Below are positions 57,110-64,000 of a stretch of 64,000 nt of DNA, one piece after another. The DNA comes from JANJWP01 sp964540725. Lineage in GTDB: Bacteria; Patescibacteriota; Gracilibacteria; BD1-5; UBA2023. The position numbers were made by a program, and so were the translations under genes. The notes below the pieces were generated by a model, which did no database searches, was not told the DNA's origin, and worked only from the letters and a program-made list of their open reading frames with translations. Location of the stretch: contig CAZINU010000001.1 of the NCBI GenBank assembly GCA_964540725.1, forward strand, positions 124,001 to 188,000, written 5' to 3'. Position 1 is the first letter of the stretch. The number at the start of each line of letters is the position of its first letter.

Positions 57110-57616
57110 TCAGAGGTGGTTTCGGCGGATGGCCGAGTAGAGGGGGCGGATATCCGAAACGGATATCCCAACCTCGGGTTTCCCGAGGATTTCGGCGATT
57201 TCTTCGATGCTGATTTCTCCCGCCAATTCGGGTGACGACCGGCGTACGAATACCCGGACGGCCAACGTCGGAACGTGGCAAAGGAACGAGAATTCGAACG
57301 CTCCGGTCCTCCAACCGTTCCCGGATATCCGGGCCGCGAGCCAGGGGTTTCTCCGACCGCTTTGACCTTCGGGTTCGAAACGATCCCCGAATTCTTCGGC
57401 GGCCGCTCGGAGGTTCCGATAGGCGTCGCCGGCGACTTTCGAATTCGTTCGGATAGCTCTTCCGAGCGGTCCGCGGATGAGGGAAAAGATTCCCAGGATC
57501 GACGATTTCATGACCCAGAAGGCGGTGGCGAAAATCGCGATTCCCCGACCGAGCGGGCCGGAGAGCAGCGCCCTGGAGAGAACCTCGGCACGGAAGTATT
57601 CGTTGAAAACGGACAT
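57110..57616 (-). CDS. Membrane-associated protein of the conjugation locus, apparent TGA stop
   Basis: 168 residues, SD-led (AAAGGAGG, 7 nt before ATG). One or two membrane segments near the N-terminus (GPLGRGIAIFATAFWVM; SILGIFSLIRGPLGRAI with a repeated GPLGR). The C-terminal half has a strand-rich domain (FEFSFLCHVPTLAVRVFVRR) and an IEEIAEILGKPEVGISVSDI helix. Not recognised. The frame ends on TGA 57110; reading it as Gly would fuse it in frame to the lipoprotein and bury that signal peptide, so stop is more likely. Confidence 0.7.
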   Translation of the reverse strand: MSVFNEYFRAEVLSRALLSGPLGRGIAIFATAFWVMKSSILGIFSLIRGPLGRAIRTNSKVAGDAYRNLRAAAEEFGDRFEPEGQSGRRNPWLAARISGNGWRTGAFEFSFLCHVPTLAVRVFVRRSSPELAGEISIEEIAEILGKPEVGISVSDIRPLYSAIRRNHL

Positions 57617-57659
57617 GGCCGCCTCCTTTCTTTTCTGTGGATGTTAATGAGCGTCCGGC

Positions 57660-57719
57660 GGGGTTTCCCGCCGGACGGAGGGGCGATAGCGCGCGCCTCC
57701 CCGTCCGGCGGGAAACCCC
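57660..57719. repeat. 19-bp perfect inverted repeat
   Basis: GGGGTTTCCCGCCGGACGG (57660-57678) is repeated in inverse at 57701-57719 with a 22-nt GC-rich centre. It starts 1 nt after the TAA of the JAMM gene and precedes the gene at 57616. There is no T run on the minus strand, so it is not a simple terminator for the JAMM gene. It may be an RNA-stabilising hairpin, a transcription insulator or a recombination site. Confidence 0.75.
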
Positions 57720-57720
57720 T

Positions 57721-59826
57721 TTATCCGTCTTCCGTTCTGATGGAAATCGGAACCAGATCGGGGCCGTATTCGCCACCCCCCGCTCCGACCGTCTTTTCCG
57801 AGAGGTGGACGGGAAGGTTTCCGGACGATTCCGGCAAACCAGCGCTTCTTCGTCGGACGCGTTCTTCCGGAAGAACCTTCAGGACTTTCCAGAACGTCAG
57901 GAAGTATCCGCGACCGGATTTCGCCCTGAGGACGACCGCGTTTTTTTCGAGCGCTTCCCTGGGGAGCGGGCCCGAATACGGATTGGCGATGGCGTACAAA
58001 GTGGCGAGCGCCGTTCCCGAATACATGGAGGCCGGTTCCGCCGACGGATGGTTCAAATCGCCCTCGCTCGGGCCGAACGGGGAACCGGGATGCTTGTGCC
58101 AATTGAACGGACGGCAGAATCCGAGGAGCGGATGTCCGCCGCTCTCCGTCCCCGCCCGCTTGAGGAATTCGAGCGCGAGGGAACGCTCGTATTCGCCGTA
58201 GTCCGCCCCCATCCGTTTCCGGTAGGCGTTCCGAAAGAACGAGAGGTCCCAGATTTCGTGCGACACGGGCGTCGCGCGTTCTTGGAAGAGGTGCGGAATT
58301 TCAAGATTCGAAAGTCGGAAAACGCCGTTCGATACCGAATACGGGCTCGCGAACCAGAATCCGCCGGTTTCGTTTCCGGAACTCCGTATTTCGGGTGAAT
58401 CGAGACGTTCCGCAATCGTTTCGAGGTCGCGAGTCGAAACCGAAAGTTCCGAAATTTCGCGGAACTCCCGCTGCTTTTCCCGCTCCCTTTCCGCCATGGC
58501 CGAAATCATCAGTCGGTCCAACCGTTTCGAGAGCGCCGTTTCGAACCGTCCGTTCGAAAGTTCGGCGGTTTCGAATCCGAGCGATTTCGCATGCCGTCGA
58601 ATTCCGTGGTCGTACCATGCGAGGGAAAGCGCCGAGCCCCCGTCGCCGTGCACGAGCGTCGCGGCGAAATTTCCGCCGACCGTCTCCGTTCGCATCGTGA
58701 CCGATCAGGAGAGCGAGGAATCGGAAACCACGTCGGAAGGAGCGGGGGGAGAGAATCCTTTCGAAAGGAGAAATCGCACGAACGTTCGATAGGTTTCCAT
58801 CCGAAGCTTCCGTTCATGGGCGATTTCCGCGAGCGGGAGACCTTCGTCCAGCGTTCGAACCGGGAGCGCGGTTTTTTCGGTTGCCCCCGTTCGGGGCGCG
58901 GTACTTCCGTTCGGAGCGAGGACGTTTCCCGATTCGTCCGAACCGTCCGTTCGCGGGTTTTTCGGAAGCCGTTCGATGGTTTCGAATTTCGGAAGGAGTT
59001 TTCGGTATTTCCGGGGTTCGGGAGCGCCCCCGACCGTTTCGCCCGCTCTCGCCGCATCGTCCGTCCGGGCTTCCGGCTTCGGGGCGTTTTCGGCATTCCG
59101 TCCATCCGGTCCGATAGCCGTTCCGACCGCTTCGAAACCGAACCCGATCCGCGTTCGCGGCGGTTGAGACGTTCGTCCGACCGAACGGCCCAGGAGAAAT
59201 CCCGCGAACGCGGCGAACGCGGCGAAGGCGAGTCCGCCGAACGCACCGGAACCGTTCGGAAGCGCTCGTTCCGGAACGCGTTCCGCGGACGCCGTTTCGC
59301 CGTTTTCCGGCGGATCTTCGACGGCCTTCCGGGCGGATTCGGAAACGTCCGAACGGTCGGAACGGGACTTTGCCACGGATTCGGCCGGTCACTTTGGAAG
59401 ACCGGTCGTTTCTTCAATCGGTTTGGGCGTCGTGCCGAAATTTTTCCGTAGGTTAGAAGGCGGAATCGCGACGCCGCCGCCCGCCCGTTCTGAAACTTCT
59501 TCCGTCGACGCTTCGGGTCGTCCGCCCGCCGTTTCCGGAACGGCCGTGACCCTCCGATTCGGGATTTCGCCGTTCTCGACGGCGGCTGGAACCGAAAGGG
59601 GGTCCTTGGGAAATTCTTCCGCCACCGTTTTCTCCGAAACCGGCCCGATCGGAGTGGGGGCCAATTCGACCGGATCCGCCTTCGTTTTCATGGGCGAGCA
59701 GGCGGAGAGGACGGCGGCGAAGACCGCGGAGCGGAGGAAGTTCGATCGGGCGCCGACGGTTTTTCCGGGCGGATTTCCGAATGTTTTCGAAGGGGGCATG
59801 AAGGCTTTTTGAAGATGCGGGAACAT
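57721..59826 (-). CDS. Membrane lipoprotein with JAMM (JAB/MPN) peptidase signature, two TGA codons
   Basis: 701 residues with TGA at 59389 and 58705 read as Gly (residues 146 and 374); stop is TAA. Signal with lipobox (FLRSAVFAAVLSAC), a Pro/Glu linker, a membrane helix (GGLAFAAFAAFAGFLLG, about residue 195), a disordered region, a helical part and a C-terminal domain holding NWHKHPGSPFGPSEGDLNHP. This is H577-x-H579-x10-D590 with SxxD, the exact JAMM metalloprotease/isopeptidase pattern. The upstream catalytic Glu is not pinned down. With lipidated N-terminus outside and one helix, the JAMM domain would face the cytoplasm, where E1 and E2 work. Start 59826 or 59799; no SD. Confidence 0.8.
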
Positions 59827-59875
59827 GGGCGCGGTGGTGGTACGGCGCCGATTCTCCGTCTTCCGGAAATGAAAA

Positions 59876-59908
59876 AAACGGAAAAAGCCACGAAAAAGCC
59901 ACGAAAAA
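59876..59908 (+). repeat. Three tandem copies of an 11-bp unit next to a terminator
   Basis: GAAAAAGCCAC-like units repeat three times (AACGGAAAAAGCCACGAAA region), running into the palindrome at 59910. Short and perhaps only T-run duplication of the terminator tail. Confidence 0.45.
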
Positions 59909-59932
59909 ACCGGGGAATTCCCCGGCTTTTTC
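59904..59932. terminator. Bidirectional terminator after the MBL gene
   Basis: CCGGGGAATTCCCCGG (59910-59925) with A and T runs on the two sides, about 30 nt after the TAA of the MBL/beta-CASP gene. The JAMM gene therefore needs its own promoter or readthrough. Confidence 0.82.
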
Positions 59933-59960
59933 GATTGGAACCGCGTTGGCCAAGTTCCGA

Positions 59961-62900
59961 TTACTCTCGGCCTTCTTCCATTTCGAGCATTTGTCGCATT
60001 TCCATTTCGAGCGTTTCGAAAAGTTCCCCGTTCTTGTCCATTCGGTGGATCACGAGAAGGTTTTCGAAAGATTTGAGGGGATCGCCCCGGTTCTCTTCCG
60101 CGTCGCGGGCACAGTACCGAATTTGGTCCATCGCCGCGCGAATCGGCTTATATCCTTCGAGCGAGCGGATGGTATCGTCGACCGCCATTCGAATGCCGTA
60201 TTGAACGGCGGTTTCGTCAATCGTGGGAAGTTCGGAATCCCAGTCCGATTCCGAAATGTCCAAGGTATCCGGATTCTCGAGTCGGGATCGAAGTTCGGCG
60301 ACGCGCTGTTCGTACGTCTTCCGGCGTCCGCGAGCCTCGTCCAGTTCGAGCGTCCGGCGCTCCCGGTTCTTTCCGAATTCGAAAGCTCGGCTCTGGTGCC
60401 TTTGGAGATCTCTCCGCGCCCAATGCAGGGTGCTGTCGCCCCCCTTTCCCGATACGTATACCCGCTTCTGTTCGTCCGAACCGAATTCTTCCCGAAGAAG
60501 CGGCGAAAGTCCGGAGAGGAGAGCGTCCCGATCGGAGAGCAGCCGTTCCATCTCCGCGATTCCGTCCCCAAGCGGCGCCGTCGCGATCGAAATCGCGCCG
60601 TCGGACGAGCCTCGTTCGCGCAGTTCCTTTCCTATTTGGAACATCCGTTTCCGAAGGGCCGATATTTGCGATTCGAGATGTTCCGGAACGTACGAGAGGA
60701 TTCGGTTCAGCGATTCGACGGCGGAACGTTCCGCCCGCTCCCTTTCCTCGAGTCTGGCGATCGCGTTTTTAATCCGCTCGACGTCGTTCTCCGCCTTAGC
60801 CTCGAGTTGTCTTGCTTCTGCAAGGTCGCGCTCAAGCTTCTTTATGGCGTCCTGAATCCGTTCTGCCTTCCCCGGACGATCAATGCCCCGAAGCGGGCGT
60901 TGTCCGGTCTGTACGAACCATTTTACATCGTCGGAAGTTCGGAGTCCGGCGAATATTTCGGAAACCATCCGGTTTTTTTGGATGACGGATTCCCTCATCG
61001 CATGAGCCCGCTCACGAAGCGTCGTCAGGATTCCGTCGCTTTCCTCTCCGGTCGCCATCTGCCCGCTTCTTCGTTCGTGGCGTTTAGCCCGCCTCCGGTC
61101 ATGCGGGTGCCGGCGTTCGACGGAGGTTTTCCGAAGTAGCTTGGACATCCCTTCGATTTCATTCTCGAGCCTCCCTATTTCCGCCTCATCCTTCCGTATC
61201 GACCGGACCAGTTCGAGTCCGTCGAGCAGGAATTTCGCGCCCACGAGCCCGACCTTCGAATGGGCCTCCGAGAACATCGATTGCAATCGGAGCTCGTAGG
61301 CGCCCAACAGTTCCCGAGCCTTCGCCGCGATTGTCTTCGCCCGCTTGGCTTCCGAGATTGCGTCGCCCGCTTCCTTTTTCGAGCCGCTCGCTCCGGGGGC
61401 GATGGGGGCTTCTCCGTTCGAGTCCGGCGTCCGCGACGGCTTTCCGCCGCCTTGCTCGTTCGTTCTTGCCGGAACGTTCCGAGGTTTTCGCGGGACGGAT
61501 TCGCGAACCGTTTCCCGTACTTTTCTCGCAACCTTTTTCCGAACCAGTTCGCTTCCGCGGAAAATGAGCCGCTCTCCGAGTTCCGGGATGACGAGGCTTT
61601 CCGGATAATACCCGTAGTCGTAGAGGAATGCCGCGAGATCCGCCTGGGCCCCGTCGTCGCCGTGGATAAGGACGATCTTCTGATTGGGCGCGAGCTTCAG
61701 GCTTTCCAGATAGGTCAGGTTGTCTTCCGCGTCGGCGTGCCCGGAAAGGAACCGGTAGCTCTCGATCTTTGCCCGGATAAGCACGTTCGCATCCTCGATT
61801 TCGACGAAACGTTCGTGCTCCGGAACGTCCGTCCGGACGTCCGGACCGTCGTCTTCCATACGCGTTCCCGTGACATTCAAGAGTTTTCGGCCCACGGTTC
61901 CCTTCGCCATGTATCCGGGAAACAGGAACGCCGATTGCGAATCGCCCCCGAAACTTTTCAAGTACGAGACGATGGGGCCGCCGTTCGCCATTCCGGAAGC
62001 GGTGACGACGATCTTCCGCTCATTCCGGTCGTTTTTGTGGAATTCCCGATCCTCTTCCGTCGAGATGATTTCGTAGTATCCGTGGCTCGGATCCAGGTAT
62101 TCGATGAAGTCTTCCAGATTCTTCCGTTCGCGTTCGAGGTAGTCGCTTCCGAGCGCGTGGCGGATGGCATCGGCTTCGGGGAGCGAGAGTTCCGAAAGCC
62201 TTCGGCGGGCTGAGAAGACGTAATTCCGAAGGTGCTTTACGCCCGACGGGGAATCGACGTAGATTTTCACGTTCTTGTCGATCTTTCCCTCGGCCTTCAG
62301 TTTCACCGTCCGGTAGAGGATATTTTGAAGCCGGTCGAGCGAGAAGCAGCTTTCGAAGACCCGGCGATGGGTTTTCGTCCGCTCCACGAGCCCGGTTTCG
62401 AATTCGTCGCGCCCCTTCTCGAAATCTTTGCGAACCCGGTCGCGGTAGGTGGATTCGATGACCGCCACGTCGATGGGAACGTCCGCCGGCGGAACGGGAA
62501 CGCCGCAGGGGTGGATGTCCCACTTGTACGACCCGACGTCGCCCGAAAAGAGCACGTGCTTGTAGTCGCCGTGCAAATCGTCGTAAATTCGAAACAGCAC
62601 GCTCGTGCTTCCGATGATGTGGCCGGCGTCGTAGAACCGGAACGCGATCTTTCCGGGGACGACGTCCTTCCAGCCGTCCGATATTTCGTGGGTGGTGATA
62701 TGGTCGAACGCCCGCTCTACCGCCGTCAGATCGTACGGGGGAGGAGGGACCTCGAACCGCTTCTTCCAATTGGCGTCGTTTCGGTCGATTCCGTATTCTT
62801 CGAGCGTTTGGATCGCTTGCCGATACCGGGTCGCCGGCGGCGCGTCGTGGGTTCTTTCCATGCGGTTTCCCGATCCGTCGGTACTTCTGGCGACCTGGGG

Positions 62901-63341
62901 AACCCCGTCGCCCCGGGATTCGTACTGTTCGAGCGTTTGGAGCGCGTTCGAAATCTTTCGGACTTTTTCATCCGATTGACGCCTTTTGGCCTCGTAATCT
63001 TTCATGCTGATTTTCGCGCTGTCTTCCCAGGATATGAACGCGGCATCCGCCGTATCGTCGGTGGAAAAAATCGGCGCGTCCAGTTCCCCGCCGCCGGAAA
63101 ACGCCCTCGGGGTGTCGGCGATATGGTCGAAGTGGGGGTGCGTTTGATAGACGGCGATAGCCCTCCGCATAAGGTCTTCGGTCTTCCGATCCGGAACGTT
63201 CGCGCCCTGGAATCCCCCGGTGTCGACGAGTTGGCTGTAGACGGTTTTTCCGTATCGGACGATGAGTTCGTGGCACGACCCGGTCAGGTTCGGGCCATCG
63301 GGCGTTCCGATTCCTCCGTGCGATACGATTTCGAATTCCAT
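59961..63341 (-). CDS. Metallo-beta-lactamase/beta-CASP protein with long coiled-coil tail
   Basis: 1126 residues. MBL-fold metal site THPHFDHIAD (HxHxDH, residues 68-73), a later GKIAFRFYDAGHIIGSTS and FSGDVGSYKWDIHPCG, then beta-CASP-type motifs VIESTYRDRV and a C-terminal IVLIHGDDGAQADL strand. This layout is that of RNase J/CPSF73-like nucleases. From about residue 600 on, the protein is charged and mostly coiled coil (AKRAKTIAAKARELLGAYEL; ERDLAEARQLEAKAENDVER). The second half is unusual for RNase J. Nothing else in the window points to its substrate. Its closeness to the JAMM/E2/E1 genes suggests a link. No in-frame TGA; stop TAA. Start 63341 fits the MBL domain; the frame is open to 63401. 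Confidence 0.82.
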   Translation of the reverse strand: MEFEIVSHGGIGTPDGPNLTGSCHELIVRYGKTVYSQLVDTGGFQGANVPDRKTEDLMRRAIAVYQTHPHFDHIADTPRAFSGGGELDAPIFSTDDTADAAFISWEDSAKISMKDYEAKRRQSDEKVRKISNALQTLEQYESRGDGVPQVARSTDGSGNRMERTHDAPPATRYRQAIQTLEEYGIDRNDANWKKRFEVPPPPYDLTAVERAFDHITTHEISDGWKDVVPGKIAFRFYDAGHIIGSTSVLFRIYDDLHGDYKHVLFSGDVGSYKWDIHPCGVPVPPADVPIDVAVIESTYRDRVRKDFEKGRDEFETGLVERTKTHRRVFESCFSLDRLQNILYRTVKLKAEGKIDKNVKIYVDSPSGVKHLRNYVFSARRRLSELSLPEADAIRHALGSDYLERERKNLEDFIEYLDPSHGYYEIISTEEDREFHKNDRNERKIVVTASGMANGGPIVSYLKSFGGDSQSAFLFPGYMAKGTVGRKLLNVTGTRMEDDGPDVRTDVPEHERFVEIEDANVLIRAKIESYRFLSGHADAEDNLTYLESLKLAPNQKIVLIHGDDGAQADLAAFLYDYGYYPESLVIPELGERLIFRGSELVRKKVARKVRETVRESVPRKPRNVPARTNEQGGGKPSRTPDSNGEAPIAPGASGSKKEAGDAISEAKRAKTIAAKARELLGAYELRLQSMFSEAHSKVGLVGAKFLLDGLELVRSIRKDEAEIGRLENEIEGMSKLLRKTSVERRHPHDRRRAKRHERRSGQMATGEESDGILTTLRERAHAMRESVIQKNRMVSEIFAGLRTSDDVKWFVQTGQRPLRGIDRPGKAERIQDAIKKLERDLAEARQLEAKAENDVERIKNAIARLEERERAERSAVESLNRILSYVPEHLESQISALRKRMFQIGKELRERGSSDGAISIATAPLGDGIAEMERLLSDRDALLSGLSPLLREEFGSDEQKRVYVSGKGGDSTLHWARRDLQRHQSRAFEFGKNRERRTLELDEARGRRKTYEQRVAELRSRLENPDTLDISESDWDSELPTIDETAVQYGIRMAVDDTIRSLEGYKPIRAAMDQIRYCARDAEENRGDPLKSFENLLVIHRMDKNGELFETLEMEMRQMLEMEEGRE

Positions 63342-63502
63342 GAAAACCCCGCGTTTATGTATAACAAGAAAATCTTTTATCCAGAAGTCAATAATACGCA
63401 AGCCTCATTTTGACAATCATTCGTTTTTGCTTAAAAAAATCTTGATTTCCGAGCGGAACGCATATATTTCACATCGAAGGAACGCTCCTAAATTCTTCTC
63501 CC

Positions 63503-64000
63503 ATGCGAACTCTCGCCCGCATAGCGGCAGCCGTTGCCGCTTCCTCCCTAGCCGTGCCGGCATCATTTGCCGCCATCGGTTTTTCCGGCTACTTCTCGGA
63601 ATCCCCCGATTTCCGAATCGAACGGACCTTCCAGTACGACAATTCGTACACGTATTTGGTCCGCGTTTGTAACGACGGGGGAACCCCGTCCGTGGCCGGC
63701 ACTTTGAAGATCGCCATCGGCCGGTCGTCTTCCAATAAGGAAGAACGTCATTATAACGGAGTCATTCCCCCGGCCGACACCTGTACGAATTACGAAATCA
63801 GGAACGTCCGCCGGTACGGAACCGCCTCCGAACGGACGTATCCCGTCAGCGTGTCCGTCTCTTGGCAAGGGCGCGAACGCGAATTCAACAGCAAGAACAA
63901 TTCGAAGGTCATTCCGGCATCGACGACCTCGACCCCGACCGGAAGTTGGACGTCGAACACGTCCGACCCTTCCGACAACGTCTATGCGGGACGGACGTGG
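63503..64000 (+). CDS. Secreted protein, N-terminal part (runs off the window)
   Basis: 166 residues to the window edge. Signal peptide (LARIAAAVAASSLAVPASFAA, cleavage near FA-AI). The mature part is beta-rich with two Cys (VCNDGG; DTCTNYEI) that may pair, and a Ser/Thr-rich stretch (STTSTPTGSWTSNTSDPSD) suggesting a linker before further domains. It looks like an Ig-like surface protein; no family recognised. A -10 box TATATT lies about 30 nt upstream. Divergent from the MBL gene. Confidence 0.75.
   Translation, partial: MRTLARIAAAVAASSLAVPASFAAIGFSGYFSESPDFRIERTFQYDNSYTYLVRVCNDGGTPSVAGTLKIAIGRSSSNKEERHYNGVIPPADTCTNYEIRNVRRYGTASERTYPVSVSVSWQGREREFNSKNNSKVIPASTTSTPTGSWTSNTSDPSDNVYAGRTW

Noticed and set aside
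3405..59391. TGA as tryptophan (code 4) or selenocysteine
   Set aside because: TGA falls on Gly positions of Walker A, rhomboid GxSGxxxG and RuvX motifs, while TGG codes Trp normally. There are no redox contexts or SECIS-like hairpins tied to the sites.
58591..59451. Long plus-strand frames opposite the JAMM gene
   Set aside because: Arg-rich shadow frames caused by codon bias of the minus-strand gene.

Overview
The window reads as a chromosome segment of a Candidate Phyla Radiation (Patescibacteria) bacterium of the Gracilibacteria/Absconditabacteria type, the lineages that use genetic code 25 (UGA = glycine). The main evidence is in the sequence. Many obvious genes are open only if TGA is a sense codon, and it falls where the families carry glycine: the first Gly of the second Walker A in an ABC-F ATPase (36722), the last Gly of the rhomboid GASGAIFG motif (14825), both glycines of the RuvX GIDFG motif (42860, 42872), and the N-terminal loop of ribosomal protein L9 (43317). 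About 50 genes of this kind were followed and all can be closed on TAA or TAG. GC content is high for such a lineage (flanks of about 50-62% where I counted). Most genes lack a Shine-Dalgarno (SD) sequence, and several start codons lie 6-9 nt after a -10 box, which implies leaderless mRNAs.

Layout. 1-2 kb: the N-terminus of a GspE/PilB-like ATPase, then rpsF-ssb-rpsR and a VirB2/TrbC-like pilin. 2-6.6 kb: a membrane-anchored PEGA-like protein, a GT2 glycosyltransferase, a small orphan gene and a MORN-repeat protein. 6.6-18 kb: queA, map, a region with two tandem WHH-containing leader-like peptides each followed by a terminator, an unknown protein, a hydrolase, trpS with an alien AT-rich insert, an ABC half-transporter, a rhomboid protease, a zinc-ribbon membrane protein and tyrS. 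18-25.6 kb: an FtsX-type permease, PBP1C, a small orphan gene, a MutY-like glycosylase, a HEPN/MNT pair and a SWIM protein. 25.7-32.4 kb: a 2227-residue thioester alpha-2-macroglobulin. 32-51 kb: mostly housekeeping (gmk, pyk, an ABC-F, an RsmF-like methyltransferase, a TerC-like protein, a second HEPN/MNT pair, smpB, uppS, ruvX, rplI, nusA, RNase R, a patatin, rsmE) plus cell-wall and membrane proteins.

51-63 kb is the accessory region. It holds E1-like (ThiF) and E2-like genes, a small protein between them, three membrane or exported proteins, a membrane lipoprotein with an exact JAMM signature (HxHx10D), and a 1126-residue metallo-beta-lactamase/beta-CASP protein. I read this as a candidate ubiquitin-like conjugation/deconjugation locus tied to the cell envelope. 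The ubiquitin-like modifier itself is not recognised with certainty.

The most unusual feature is that two kinds of gene coexist. A minority (at 5.0, 12.1, 22.8, 41.4, 51.2 and 53.9-57.6 kb) have strong SD sequences. Six of these appear to END on TGA, usually next to a terminator or the next start codon (one as an ATGA overlap). They look written for the standard code inside a code-25 genome. All function calls come from reading motifs; no search was run.
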